Numbered from the stretch's first letter, positions 13,785 through 22,809 are shown. The stretch: 40,844 bases of DNA from Nitrospirota bacterium (GCA_005877775.1 VBOJ01000004.1:1-40844); one strand, 5' to 3'. The notes: generated by a model not told the origin, from the letters alone. A program made the numbers and translations.

Positions 13785-15056
13785 CTATTTTCGGACGGCC
13801 AGACCGTGGGTGTCGGCGGTTTCCTTTCCCTCCTTCATGTTGGTGATCTTGGCCACGCCGGCGAATTCCCCGCCCTTTCCACCATCCATGACTTTGATCA
13901 CACCCACCCCAGGGGTTGAGCCCTTTGCGTTGTTCACGTTCTTGTCATTCCCCGTGAGCGGATTCGGGCCTCGCAAACCCACGAACACATAGGCGCCGTC
14001 CGGCGCCATGTCGAGAAGATCCGGCGCCGGATCGTCGCTGATCGAGCCGGCCAGGTTGATGGAGCCCACGCTCATGTTGGACACCGTATCAATGACCTCA
14101 ATGTTGTTACCAGCTCGGTCCGCGCTCCAGAGATATCGGCCGGCCGCCGTCATGCCATGCGAGTCTGCAACCTTTTCGTCGCGCGACGTGATCAGCTTCG
14201 CCGAGACAGACTTAGGGAGATTGGACAGGTCCAGGGCGTAGACGTCATAGGAGAGGGGAGCGACCGGCCAGCCACCCCCCGAGTTGATGTACATCGTGTT
14301 GCCCACCTGGATGCCGCCGCAGCCGGCCGGATGAACCTCGGCGTTGGTCAGGGTCGCCACGACCTTCATCGGAGTTACCGTCACGTCCGCGACGAACAGC
14401 CCGCCTCCCCGTAGCGTGACAAACGCGTACTTGCTGGACGAATCCGTGATCGGGCATATCGGCGAGTTGTCCGGGCGCTCGCCGCTTTCCAGGGCTCCCA
14501 GGTCCATCACGTCCTTCTCCGCATCAAAGCTGAATTTATGGGCCTTGTAGTCGGTCCAGATCCGGATGAACTTCTTCTCAGCGATGTTGGCTGCGAGCAC
14601 CATCTTCTGGTCAGGTGTCGGCCAGGCCGCATGGACGTTCTTGCCCATATTGAGGCATGCTTCTGGCTTTCTGGTGGCGGCGTCCATGAACAGAACCTGT
14701 CCGCTCAGGAACGAGAGCACGACGTGCGACTGGTCTTTGGTGAAAAACAGCATGTGAGGCCGGCGGACCGCCTTCTTGGTCGCGTCTTCACAGAACTTGT
14801 TGATCTCGCCGCCGATGTCCATCGTGACCGTGGGCTTCGCTGCAGAAGGATTGGCCGCCAGTTGCGCCCCATCGTAGATGTACAGGAAGCCCCCGCTTTC
14901 CTTCGCCGTGTCCGATTGGTCCGTGATCCAGACTTCATACGCGTAGGCGGTGGATGGGAGCGTCGCAGGCAGGCTTACGTCCACAAGCAGTGCGAGAGAA
15001 ACCGCGAAGCAAAGCCTTACTAGGGTCCCGTTGCGAATGGTTGCTGACCTGCTCAT
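13785..15056 (-). CDS. Exported YncE-like seven-bladed beta-propeller protein
   Basis: I start at the ATG at 15056, 7 bases after AAGGAGGAC, giving 423 residues; an open frame extends 49 codons further but lacks a ribosome site. A signal peptide ends near TAYA (LVRLCFAVSLALLVDVSLPA). The mature part is a propeller of the YVTN/lactonase type: YEVWITDQSD, GFLYIYDGAQL, HVVLSFLSGQVLFMDAAT, GNNIEVIDTVSNMSVGSINL, DGAYVFVGLRGPNP. Two blades carry the same [AV]AD[ST]HG[ML] motif (VADSHGM and TADTHGL), with histidines that may bind a metal or cofactor. It is transcribed towards the HEAT gene 12275-13642. Likely periplasmic; partner unknown. Confidence 0.82.
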   Translation of the reverse strand: MSRSATIRNGTLVRLCFAVSLALLVDVSLPATLPSTAYAYEVWITDQSDTAKESGGFLYIYDGAQLAANPSAAKPTVTMDIGGEINKFCEDATKKAVRRPHMLFFTKDQSHVVLSFLSGQVLFMDAATRKPEACLNMGKNVHAAWPTPDQKMVLAANIAEKKFIRIWTDYKAHKFSFDAEKDVMDLGALESGERPDNSPICPITDSSSKYAFVTLRGGGLFVADVTVTPMKVVATLTNAEVHPAGCGGIQVGNTMYINSGGGWPVAPLSYDVYALDLSNLPKSVSAKLITSRDEKVADSHGMTAAGRYLWSADRAGNNIEVIDTVSNMSVGSINLAGSISDDPAPDLLDMAPDGAYVFVGLRGPNPLTGNDKNVNNAKGSTPGVGVIKVMDGGKGGEFAGVAKITNMKEGKETADTHGLAVRK

Positions 15057-15144
15057 CGGAGTCCTCCTTGCTGAACGGGCGATGTACTGTCTGACAGATG
15101 TTGTTGGGGAGGGGATGTTGTCTATACGATGGAACGGCGGATAC

Positions 15145-15173
15145 ATACTAAGCACCCCTGCTTCGTCTGTCAA
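15145..15173 (-). promoter_or_regulatory. Promoter of the beta-propeller gene
   Basis: Minus strand TTGACA (15173-15168), 17 bases, TAGTAT (15150-15145, 5/6 match). The start codon at 15056 lies about 80 bases beyond the expected transcription start. This is one of the best sigma-70-type promoters in the window. Confidence 0.75.
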
Positions 15174-15225
15174 CACGAGGAATGAGCTGTCGCGAGAGAA
15201 CACAGCTTTGGTCGGGACCCTCTAG

Positions 15226-15254
15226 TTGACCGTCTGAAAAAGCCTGTGTTAAGG
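15226..15254 (+). promoter_or_regulatory. Candidate promoter of the second HEAT operon
   Basis: TTGACC (15226-15231), 17 bases, TTAAGG (15249-15254), with TGTTAAGGTA around the second box exactly as at 10661-10670. The first HEAT gene starts 159 bases downstream; the leader between them shows no clear structure. This promoter and that of the beta-propeller gene fire in opposite directions from 15057-15412. Confidence 0.5.
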
Positions 15255-15412
15255 TACTCAAACCCAAGTCCAGAGCGGCCAGGAACAGCGGTGAGCAGAC
15301 GGCCAGCCCTGCTCTCTTTCGTTCAAGTCGGTTTCCTTGCCGCCTGCCTTCCGACCGCCGGCTGATTCCCGAACGGTGGAGTCATAGGAAAACGGCAAGG
15401 GACCGGTGACCA

Positions 15413-16495
15413 ATGGCGGACAGCGTTCTTGAACAGATTGCGGCGCTGAAAGACGAGGATTGGGCTATTCGCGAAGAGGCGGCTTCGATGCTGGCCTCGT
15501 TCCGTGACGCGCGAGCCGTTGTCCCCCTTGTGGCTCTGCTGAGTGATCCCGACCGAGCTGTGCGCGATGCCGCGATCGCTGCCTTGACGGCGATCGGAGA
15601 GGCCTCTGTCTTGCCGGTCAGCACCTGCCTCAAGAATGGGGATCTGACCGTTCAGGAGCTGGCTGCCTCGATACTGGCGACGATCGCCGATAGTCGTGTC
15701 CTCGGCCCTCTGATCGAGGCGCTCAAGAGCCAAGACTGGGTTGTTCGGATGCAAGCCGCTAAAGCCTTGGGGCGTATCGGCGATGCGTGCGCGGTCCCGG
15801 CCCTCATTCCGCTTCTGCAGGACAAGGTGAAGGCAGTCCGGGTGGATGTAACCAGTGCGCTGGCCCTGATCGGCCAGGCTGCGATTCCCTCGTTGCTGGA
15901 GGCGTTGAAGCATGACGAGTGGATCGTCCGACTCCATGCGGTGGAAGCGCTGGGTCAGATGCAATCGCCCGACGCGGTCGAGCCATTGCTCTACGTGTTG
16001 TTCAATGATCGGGACGCGGCGGTCCGCGAGGATGCGGCGCGCGCGCTAGGCGAGATCAAGGATCCTCGAGCGGTTGAGTTCCTCCTCACAGCCATGAACG
16101 AGGTTGGGGTGCGTCCCCTGGCAGTAGAAGCCCTGGGCAAGATCGGTGACCGGCGAGCAGTCCCGGCGCTGATCGGAATCGTGACCGGATTCAACAAGCC
16201 CGCCCACAGCCGGCCCATTGACGGATGTGGCGACCGATGGGATGAGGAGATGCTGGCGATGGGAGCGGCCGTGAAAGCCCTCGGGCAGATTCGAGATGAG
16301 GCCGCGATTCCGACGCTCACGACGGCGCTGCAAAACACCGTCGTCCGCGCAGAAGCCGCAGCGGCCCTCGCCGCCTTCGGCTCGAAGGTGATCCCGTTCC
16401 TGCTCGAAGTCCTGAGGAAGGAGCGGGATGACAATATCCTGTATCATGTCAAGGAAACACTGACGCAGGTGGGGTGGAGGCCAAATCGAATTTGA
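15413..16495 (+). CDS. HEAT-repeat protein, 360 aa
   Basis: Almost entirely HEAT repeats of the PBS-lyase type from residue 5 onward: DEDWAIREEAASMLASFRDA, then SQDWVVRMQAAKALGRIGDA and DRDAAVREDAARALGEIKDP are clear units. One insertion (FNKPAHSRPIDGCGDRWDEE, near residue 265) breaks the array, as in the 455-residue homologue. The last unit ends VKETLTQVGWRPNRI, with the GWxP signature shared by its neighbours. No signal peptide and no catalytic motif. The ribosome site is weak (CCGGTGACC). First of four HEAT genes in a row; presumably a cytoplasmic binding scaffold. Confidence 0.87.
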   Translation: MADSVLEQIAALKDEDWAIREEAASMLASFRDARAVVPLVALLSDPDRAVRDAAIAALTAIGEASVLPVSTCLKNGDLTVQELAASILATIADSRVLGPLIEALKSQDWVVRMQAAKALGRIGDACAVPALIPLLQDKVKAVRVDVTSALALIGQAAIPSLLEALKHDEWIVRLHAVEALGQMQSPDAVEPLLYVLFNDRDAAVREDAARALGEIKDPRAVEFLLTAMNEVGVRPLAVEALGKIGDRRAVPALIGIVTGFNKPAHSRPIDGCGDRWDEEMLAMGAAVKALGQIRDEAAIPTLTTALQNTVVRAEAAAALAAFGSKVIPFLLEVLRKERDDNILYHVKETLTQVGWRPNRI

Positions 16496-16504
16496 AGATC
16501 TGGC

Positions 16505-16556
16505 GATTTGGTGATTTGGCGAATTGATGAAGTTCGCGTTGATCAATCACCAAATC
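16505..16556. repeat. Inverted repeat between HEAT genes
   Basis: GATTTGGTGATT (16505-16516) and its complement AATCACCAAATC (16545-16556) form a 12-bp stem with a 28-base loop. The flanks repeat short GATTTGG and CAAAT motifs. It lies in the 93-base gap between two HEAT genes of the same strand and could fold in mRNA. It lacks a T-run, so I do not call it a terminator. Confidence 0.55.
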
Positions 16557-16588
16557 ATGCAATCAGCACATCAACAAATTCTTGAGAG

Positions 16589-17692
16589 ATGGCGAAAGAG
16601 TCACTAGAAACTCTGATTGCCGAGCTGGTCCATGAGGAGGACTGGCGTCGGATGCGCGCCACAGCGGAGTGCGTGAAGGGCGGCCCCAAAGCAGTGGACG
16701 CCTTGATCCATGCCTTGGAAACCGGCAGCCCCCCGCTGAAGATGGAGATTGCTGGTATGTTGGCGCGAATCAAGGACCCTAAAGGCGGTGTCTCCTTGGT
16801 GCGCCTGCTCAGGGACGAGGACGATGGAGTCCGCAAAGCCGGCGCCATTGCCTTGGAACAGCTGGCCGGCGTGCTTGATACGGCAGCAGCCTCAGCACTG
16901 GTCCAAGCTCTCCATGAGCTGAAGGAGGAGGGACAGCGGAAGCAGGTGATCGCGCTCCTTGGGGTCATCCCCAACGCCATTGAGCCGTTGACCGCCATGC
17001 TCCAGAATCCCGATGCGGAGGCTCGAATGACCGCGGCGACAATCTTGGAGCACCTCCTGGATCCTCGCTCGGCCGATGCACTGGTGGATGCGCTTGGAGA
17101 TCCCGTCGTTCGGGACATTGCGGTTGGTACGCTGAAAAAACTCAGCGCCATCCGCGAGCGGATCGACCAGGCCTTTGATGCGCTCCGTAGCGTCGAAGAG
17201 TCGAGTGAGCGAGAGGAAGCGCGCATGGCCATCGTCATCGACCTGCTCGGGATCGGACGTTCGAGCGTGGAGATCCTGATCGAATATCTGCAGGACGACG
17301 ACTGGCTGGTGCGGGAAGCTGCGGCGGATTTGCTCGGGAAGATCGGGGATGTTCGAGCGGTGGAGCCCCTGATAGAACGGCTTCGGGTTGATAAGGATAC
17401 CGGAGTCAAGGAGTTGGCGGTCAAAGCCTTGGGCCTGATCGGCGATGCTCGTCCGGTGGAGCTGTTGGTAGAGGTCATCCCGATCCGGCCGCTCCGGACC
17501 TTGGCCATGGAAGCGCTGGCGAAGGTCAAGGATGTGGAGGTGCTGCGTCCCCACCTGGAACTCTTTGAGAGGCTGAAGACGGACCGCGATGGGCTGGTCT
17601 CCTACAATGCGGGGATCATCGTGGACAAGCTGGCAGCGACCGTGCAGGCAACCGAGGGGGCCGGGCAGGAGGGACAGGGCGACGATGAGTGA
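16589..17692 (+). CDS. HEAT-repeat protein, 367 aa
   Basis: A more divergent HEAT array than its neighbours. Recognisable units include LVHEEDWRRMRATAECVKGG, DEDDGVRKAGAIALEQLAG, DDDWLVREAAADLLGKIGDV and TGVKELAVKALGLIGDARPV. A stretch around residues 185-215 (SIRERIDQAF... SSEREEARMA) lacks the repeat rhythm and may be a helical hinge. Unlike the others it does not end in GWxP but in an AAT...GAGQEGQGDDE acidic tail. The final 8 bases overlap the next HEAT gene, so the two are translationally coupled. No enzymatic residues can be named. Confidence 0.85.
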   Translation: MAKESLETLIAELVHEEDWRRMRATAECVKGGPKAVDALIHALETGSPPLKMEIAGMLARIKDPKGGVSLVRLLRDEDDGVRKAGAIALEQLAGVLDTAAASALVQALHELKEEGQRKQVIALLGVIPNAIEPLTAMLQNPDAEARMTAATILEHLLDPRSADALVDALGDPVVRDIAVGTLKKLSAIRERIDQAFDALRSVEESSEREEARMAIVIDLLGIGRSSVEILIEYLQDDDWLVREAAADLLGKIGDVRAVEPLIERLRVDKDTGVKELAVKALGLIGDARPVELLVEVIPIRPLRTLAMEALAKVKDVEVLRPHLELFERLKTDRDGLVSYNAGIIVDKLAATVQATEGAGQEGQGDDE

Positions 17693-18461
17693 GGCTGATC
17701 GGCAGACTGACCGGGTGGAACAATTGCTTGCGGCCTTACGGGATGACAATGAAGCCTTGCGGGATCATGCTGTCGCCAGTCTCGGGCAGATGGGTGTGGA
17801 GGCATTGCCGCGTCTGATCGGCTTGCTGGCTGATGAAGACATGGTGATCCGGGAAGCGGGGACCAGCGCGATCGTCCGGATCGGCCCGGCCGCGGTCTGG
17901 CCGCTCATTGAAGCCTTGGACGATGATGAATGGGCCGTGCGCGAGCAAGCAGCCTCGGGGCTCGGGAAGCTCAAAGATCCACGTGCAGTCGAGCCGCTGG
18001 TCAAGGCGCTCAAGGATCGAGACGGGGCCGTTCGGACCGCGGCTGTTTGGGCCTTGGAGCGAATCGGAGACTCCCGGGCGGTCCCCGGCCTTGTAGGGGC
18101 CCTCTCTGACGGCACGCTCAGGGAGGATGTCGCTCGGGTACTCAAGAAAATCGGCGACGCGCGCGCGGTCGAGGCCCTGATCGACGGCCTGCTCGGGAAC
18201 AACTGGATGGTGCGCCGCCATGCGGCGGAAGCCTTGGGGAAGATCGGGGATCCGCGCGGCGTCGGTCCGCTCATCGAAGCGCTCAAGGATGAGGACTGGC
18301 TGGTCAGGCGAAATGCGGCCGAGTCCTTGGCCCGATTAGGGGACAAACAGGCGGTCGAGCCCCTGTTGCCGTTGCTTGAGGACGAAAACCAGATGGTCCA
18401 GGAGACCGTGGAAGGCGCCCTGGCAAGTCTTGGGTGGAAACCAACGCAAACAAACTTATAG
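17685..18461 (+). CDS. HEAT-repeat protein, 258 aa
   Basis: The ATG at 17685 overlaps the previous stop by 8 bases; GAGGGACAGGG upstream supplies the ribosome site. After a short acidic start (MSEADRQTDRVEQLLAAL) the whole protein is about eight regular HEAT repeats, among the most canonical in the window: DDEWAVREQAASGLGKLKDP, KDRDGAVRTAAVWALERIGD, DEDWLVRRNAAESLARLGDK. It ends LASLGWKPTQTNL, carrying the GWxP ending. Such arrays of HEAT_2/PBS-lyase units occur as scaffolds and in phycobilin lyases; there is no sign of phycobiliproteins here. Confidence 0.9.
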   Translation: MSEADRQTDRVEQLLAALRDDNEALRDHAVASLGQMGVEALPRLIGLLADEDMVIREAGTSAIVRIGPAAVWPLIEALDDDEWAVREQAASGLGKLKDPRAVEPLVKALKDRDGAVRTAAVWALERIGDSRAVPGLVGALSDGTLREDVARVLKKIGDARAVEALIDGLLGNNWMVRRHAAEALGKIGDPRGVGPLIEALKDEDWLVRRNAAESLARLGDKQAVEPLLPLLEDENQMVQETVEGALASLGWKPTQTNL

Positions 18462-18479
18462 AGCGAAAAGGGATCAGCT

Positions 18480-19160
18480 ATGGCAGAGGAAGTACCCAAT
18501 CAACCGGGCAAGTTGATTCAGATCGGACCCAAGGGTGGAGCGAAGAAAGACGGGTTTAATCTGGTCACGGAGAAAGTCGTCGCGGTCAATCCGGCGTTGA
18601 AGCAACTGGAGGTCGAGCTGTTGGCCTACGACGGCAAGACCGTGGTGCTGGACGTTGCGGATGAGGCGCTTGAGGATCTGAATAAGATCAAACCTGGGGA
18701 CGGCGCGACGATCCGGGTCGTGGAGGAGAACGGCAAGCGCGTCGCCAAAAGCTTGAGGATCCGGTCCCGGGATCCGAATGCAGCCAAGGCGGAAGCCATG
18801 CTGCTCGATCTGAAGGATACCCACTGGTTGAATCGGAAGTATGCCGTCGAGTCGCTCGGGGACATGAAGGAAACCAAGGCCGTCGGTCCGCTCGTCGAAG
18901 CGCTGACCGATGAAGTCGGCGATGTGAGGCAGCGGGCCTATGACGCGCTCATTAAAATAGGGCCGCTGTCTGTTCCGCAGTTGATCCCGCTCCTGGTGTC
19001 CGAGGAAGATGAACTGCGGCAGTCCGCCACTGAGATCATCAGAAAAATCGGGAAGCCTGCCGTCGAGCCCCTGGCTGTGGCCTTGGGCGAGGCCGATGAC
19101 CGACTCAAGTCCAGAATTATGAAGGTGCTGGATCGGATGGGGTACAAACCCAAGGCCTGA
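18480..19160 (+). CDS. OB-like N-terminal domain fused to HEAT repeats, 226 aa
   Basis: The first 95 residues are not HEAT: strands such as FNLVTEKVVAVNPALKQLEV and KTVVLDVADEALEDL, with the loop KIKPGDGATIRVVEENGKR, suggest a small beta-barrel of OB type. From residue 100 four HEAT units follow (DTHWLNRKYAVESLGDMKET; DEVGDVRQRAYDALIKIG), ending LDRMGYKPKA, a variant of the GWxP ending. It starts 18 bases after the preceding HEAT gene, after AAAGGGAT. Cytoplasmic. The combination suggests that the beta domain gives specificity and the HEAT units bind the same partners as the neighbouring proteins; that is inference. It converges on ugd. Confidence 0.8.
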   Translation: MAEEVPNQPGKLIQIGPKGGAKKDGFNLVTEKVVAVNPALKQLEVELLAYDGKTVVLDVADEALEDLNKIKPGDGATIRVVEENGKRVAKSLRIRSRDPNAAKAEAMLLDLKDTHWLNRKYAVESLGDMKETKAVGPLVEALTDEVGDVRQRAYDALIKIGPLSVPQLIPLLVSEEDELRQSATEIIRKIGKPAVEPLAVALGEADDRLKSRIMKVLDRMGYKPKA

Positions 19161-19179
19161 CGTCTCTGCGTGAAGCGAT

Positions 19180-20499
19180 TTAGGTCGAGGGCTTGCGAGG
19201 AGTTCGGCCTACCGAGACATAGTGGAAGCCCAGGGCGGCAATTCGGTCCGGCTCATAGACATTCCTCAAGTCAATGAAGACAGGGCGGCGCAGCGCCGTC
19301 TTGATCCGATCAAAATCTAAGTTTCGAAACTGATTCCATTCGGTGACGAGAACCAGTGCATCGGCGTCCCGGGCTGCATCGTACGCGTCAATACAGGGGA
19401 TGGCTCCGCGCAAAACCTTCGCGCCTTCCTCAAGAGCTGTGGGGTCATAGACGCGCACTTCAGCGCCTTCCGCCAGCAGGTGCTCGGCAATCGTCACGGC
19501 CGGGGCCTCCCGGAGATCGTTGGTGTTCGGCTTGAACGACAGTCCAAGTAAACCGACTGTTTTGCCCCGAAGCCCTCCAAGCGTCTCGCGAATTTTCTTC
19601 ACCATCAGAACGCGTTGCCGTTCATTGACACGAGCCGCCGCCCCGGCAATCTCCATCTTGTATCCGGCTCGATCGCCTGTTTCAATCAGAGCGGCGAGAT
19701 CTTTGGGGAAGCAGGACCCACCGAACCCCGGACCGGCATGCAGAAACTTGGAGCCGATCCGTCCGTCAAGTCCCATCGCTTTGGCGACGACTTGCACGTC
19801 AGCTTCCACCAGCTCGCACAGGTTGGCGATCTCGTTGATGAAGGAGACCTTGGTGGCCAGAAAGGCGTTAGAGGCGTATTTGATCATTTCTGCCGTGGGA
19901 ATGTCGGTGACGACGAAGGGGGTTTCAAGCAGATACAGCGGGCGATAGAGATCTTTCATGATGGCGACCGCCTGCGGGCTGTCCGCCCCAAGGATAACCC
20001 GGTTCGGCCGCAGGAAGTCTTCGATGGCTGACCCCTCTCGAAGAAATTCCGGGTTGGACACGATGTCGAACCGATGCGGCTCGGACTGATGCTTGCGGAT
20101 AACCTCGCGGATCTTCTCGCCGGTGCCCACCGGGACGGTGGATTTGGTGGCGATCACTTTGTAGCCTGTCATGTGTCGAGCGATCCCTCGGCCGACCTCC
20201 TCAACGTATGAAAGATCGGCGGATCCATCAGTCCTCGATGGAGTCCCGACCGCGATAAAAATCACCAGGGCCTGCTCGACCGCCTTGGCGATGTCCGTGG
20301 TAAATGCCAGACGATTTTCACGCAATCCTTTGGCCACGAGCTCCGTGAGCCCCGGCTCGTAAAACGGGACTTCGCCTTTCTCCAGCTTGGCAATCCGCCG
20401 GGCATCCGTATCCATGCAGGTGACGGTCAGGCCGAATTCCGCGAAACAGGCCCCGGTGACCAGCCCGACGTAGCCTGTTCCAATCACGCTGATATACAT
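19180..20499 (-). CDS. ugd: UDP-glucose 6-dehydrogenase
   Basis: Oxidises UDP-glucose to UDP-glucuronate with two NAD+, supplying capsule and polysaccharide precursors. The ATG at 20499 after GAGGG gives 439 residues beginning MYISVIGTGYVGLVTGACFA, the NAD-binding Rossmann motif; a longer open frame upstream is unlikely to be translated. The active-site motif GPGFGGSCFPKDLAAL carries Cys263. SNPEFLREGSAIEDFLRPNR and YASNAFLATKVSFINEIANL are conserved family blocks, and the C-terminal domain has GLSFKPNTNDLREAP. Length is normal. It stands alone on the minus strand between HEAT genes and a CBS protein. Confidence 0.95.
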   Translation of the reverse strand: MYISVIGTGYVGLVTGACFAEFGLTVTCMDTDARRIAKLEKGEVPFYEPGLTELVAKGLRENRLAFTTDIAKAVEQALVIFIAVGTPSRTDGSADLSYVEEVGRGIARHMTGYKVIATKSTVPVGTGEKIREVIRKHQSEPHRFDIVSNPEFLREGSAIEDFLRPNRVILGADSPQAVAIMKDLYRPLYLLETPFVVTDIPTAEMIKYASNAFLATKVSFINEIANLCELVEADVQVVAKAMGLDGRIGSKFLHAGPGFGGSCFPKDLAALIETGDRAGYKMEIAGAAARVNERQRVLMVKKIRETLGGLRGKTVGLLGLSFKPNTNDLREAPAVTIAEHLLAEGAEVRVYDPTALEEGAKVLRGAIPCIDAYDAARDADALVLVTEWNQFRNLDFDRIKTALRRPVFIDLRNVYEPDRIAALGFHYVSVGRTPRKPST

Positions 20500-20714
20500 C
20501 TTGAGCCCTCGTAGAATAGCAAGCAGTCGGACGCGTTGTCTTGCGGTTCTTGGAACGACACGCTGCGGGATTGTATCAAGGCTTCTTTGATGAGACAAGC
20601 ATGCCGGCTATTCCGTGAAAGTTCTCCGTAGCCGCGCGTCAGAGCGATTGACAGCCTCCAGTCGGTTCAGTACAATTTCGCCGGCTTTTGCTGTTGCCAG
20701 AGTGGGTTAACTTC

Positions 20715-21125
20715 ATGGTGCTACAAAGCGGCGCAATCCTGCGCCCCCTGGCTGTGATGATGAGCCGCGACATGAGGACGATTGGCCCGGACGCGACGCT
20801 CGCGGAAGCAGCCGGCCTCATGCGTGATGCAAGAGTCGGGGCGTTGCTGGTTTCCGGGCAGGGGGCGTATCTGGGAGTGGTGACGGAGACCGACTTGGTT
20901 CGGAAAGCAATGGCCGGGGGGCTCGACTTGACTCACGAGCGGGTTCGCAAGGTCATGAGTAGTCCCCTGATTACAATCGAGATCGATCGCTCCGCACATG
21001 AGGCCAGCGACCTCATGGCTGAAAAGGGTATCAGGCACCTGGCCATCACGCAGGATGGCCAGGTCGTCGGGGTTATTTCGGTCCGCGACCTGCTCCGCTA
21101 TTTTAAGAATTGGGGAGCCCTTTGA
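20715..21125 (+). CDS. CBS-domain pair protein
   Basis: A 136-residue protein that consists of two CBS motifs: MSRDMRTIGPDATLAEAAGL with VGALLVSGQGAYLGVVTETD, then VMSSPLITIEIDRSAHEASD with IRHLAITQDGQVVGVISVRD. Stand-alone CBS pairs bind adenine nucleotides and regulate partner enzymes or report energy state. A TTG at 20688 could start translation 9 codons earlier, and no ribosome site is convincing for either. The final residues are LLRYFKNWGAL. The following membrane protein begins 61 bases later on the same strand, so they may be co-transcribed. Confidence 0.88.
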   Translation: MVLQSGAILRPLAVMMSRDMRTIGPDATLAEAAGLMRDARVGALLVSGQGAYLGVVTETDLVRKAMAGGLDLTHERVRKVMSSPLITIEIDRSAHEASDLMAEKGIRHLAITQDGQVVGVISVRDLLRYFKNWGAL

Positions 21126-21186
21126 TTTTGCCTCGGGTCCGGGCCTCCTCTTCTCACCACCGTACCATCACCTGCACCATAAGCGC

Positions 21187-22809
21187 ATGACGTCCTTGTC
21201 GAACAAGGCAAACTGGTCGCGACTAGGCCTGTTTGCCACCGCGTTCATCAGCGGGGCGGTCGTGATGGCGCTCGAGATTCTGGGGAGCCGTCTTCTGGCT
21301 CCGGTGTTTGGCAACTCGCTGTTTGTGTGGGGCGCGCTGATCGGGGTGATCCTGGCTGCGATGAGCAGCGGGTATGCCACCGGGGGCTGGCTTGCCGACC
21401 GTCGCAGCAGCGGCATCGTGCTTGCCTGGCTCCTCCTGGGATCGGGCGCTTGGACCTTTCTGTTAGCGGGAGTCGGACAGCCGGTGATGTTCAAGGTCTC
21501 GGCGTGGGTAGAGGATCCGCGGTGGGGCCCCTGCTTCGCGGCGAGCATACTCTTGGCGCCTCCGGCGTTCGGGCTGAGCGGGGTACTTCCGGCCCTGCTT
21601 CGACTCTCTATCGCCGATCTGGGACATTTGGGTCAACACACAGGGGCGATGATCGCGGTTTCCACGGTAGGAAGCCTGGTTGGCACGTGGGGGACCGCCT
21701 TCTACCTGTTGACCTGGCTCGGAAGTGTGATGCTAATTGCGGCGCTTGGGGGAGTTCAGGTCATGTTGGGTCTTCTCTGGTGGTGGCGAACCGTTGTGGT
21801 ACGGTCCGGTGCTGCAGCCCCTGCCATCGGCGGTCTTCGCCTGATCGCAGTGATGGCTGGAGGCCTCGGGTTGATCTTGCTCGGGTGGCTGGCTCTTCAT
21901 CCCATTGCAGTGCTCCCCCCCCCTGTTTATCAAGAAGACAGCCCCTATCAGCAGATCCGCGTACGGGACGATGATCTGTTGCGGTATTTAATCCTGGACC
22001 GTACCTTCCATGCCGTCATGTGGAAGGTGGACCCGGTGGAGTTGTTCCTGCCTTACAGCCAGATGATGATGGCCGCGCTGGGGCTGCACCCTGATCCAGC
22101 AAGGGCACTGGTCCTCGGCCATGGCGGTGGATCTCTGGCCAAGTGGTTAGCCCGTCGGTGGCCTGGTCTCGGACTGGATCTCGTCGAGGTGGACCCCTCC
22201 GTGGTCCGGGCGGCGGAACAATATTTCGGGTACCACACGACCAATGCGCATCATGTGTACGTGAAGGATGCCAGAGTATTCTTGCGAACAACGGATACCC
22301 GCTATGACATCATCTGGCTGGACGTGTTTGCCAGGCATTTGATCCCCTTCCACTTGACCACCCAGGAGTTTTTCTCCGAGGTTCGCGCGCATTTGAATCC
22401 TGATGGGGTGCTGGCCGTGAACCTGTCGTCAACCGGCGATGGAGCAGACCGCCTTCGGTCCTACGCGGTGGTGGAGACGCTCAGAACGGTGTTTCCCCAG
22501 ATCGAATCCTTTGGGATCAAAGGTCCCTGGCGGGCCGCTTCTCAAAAGGCCGAGCCGGAGAACCTGATCTTTTTCGCCGGCTTCCCGGTTGCCAGGATGC
22601 GCCAGCCGGAATTTGCCGCTCGAGTCAGTGAGCTCGTCGCCCAACGTCGGCTGCCGGTCGAAGTGCCGGGATTGCTTGCCACCCGTCGGGAGCAGGAATG
22701 GCCGCGGGGAGTTGTTCTCACAGATGATTACGCGCCTTTCGACATTTTGGTGGGAAGCGGGATACCCGAGAGCGGGCCTCTCGCTCTTGGCCTTTTAATG
22801 AGCCAGTAA
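21187..22809 (+). CDS. Membrane-fused spermidine-synthase-like protein
   Basis: 540 residues from the ATG at 21187 (a longer frame would overlap the CBS gene). The first 240 residues form about seven membrane helices (FATAFISGAVVMALEILGSR, LFVWGALIGVILAAMSSGYA, and later GLRLIAVMAGGLGLILLGWL). The rest is a spermidine-synthase-fold methyltransferase-like domain: ALVLGHGGGSLAKWLARRWP, DLVEVDPSVVRAAEQYFGY, YVKDARVFLRTTDTRYDIIW and LDVFARHLIPFHLTTQEFF. Fused MFS/SpeE proteins are widespread; most are not proven to make spermidine. No ribosome site is obvious. Confidence 0.85.
   Translation: MTSLSNKANWSRLGLFATAFISGAVVMALEILGSRLLAPVFGNSLFVWGALIGVILAAMSSGYATGGWLADRRSSGIVLAWLLLGSGAWTFLLAGVGQPVMFKVSAWVEDPRWGPCFAASILLAPPAFGLSGVLPALLRLSIADLGHLGQHTGAMIAVSTVGSLVGTWGTAFYLLTWLGSVMLIAALGGVQVMLGLLWWWRTVVVRSGAAAPAIGGLRLIAVMAGGLGLILLGWLALHPIAVLPPPVYQEDSPYQQIRVRDDDLLRYLILDRTFHAVMWKVDPVELFLPYSQMMMAALGLHPDPARALVLGHGGGSLAKWLARRWPGLGLDLVEVDPSVVRAAEQYFGYHTTNAHHVYVKDARVFLRTTDTRYDIIWLDVFARHLIPFHLTTQEFFSEVRAHLNPDGVLAVNLSSTGDGADRLRSYAVVETLRTVFPQIESFGIKGPWRAASQKAEPENLIFFAGFPVARMRQPEFAARVSELVAQRRLPVEVPGLLATRREQEWPRGVVLTDDYAPFDILVGSGIPESGPLALGLLMSQ

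Noticed and set aside
16555-17529. Long minus-strand frame (324 codons) over a HEAT gene
   Set aside because: Ser/Arg-rich composition typical of the antisense of a GC-rich coding frame; the plus strand encodes clear HEAT repeats.
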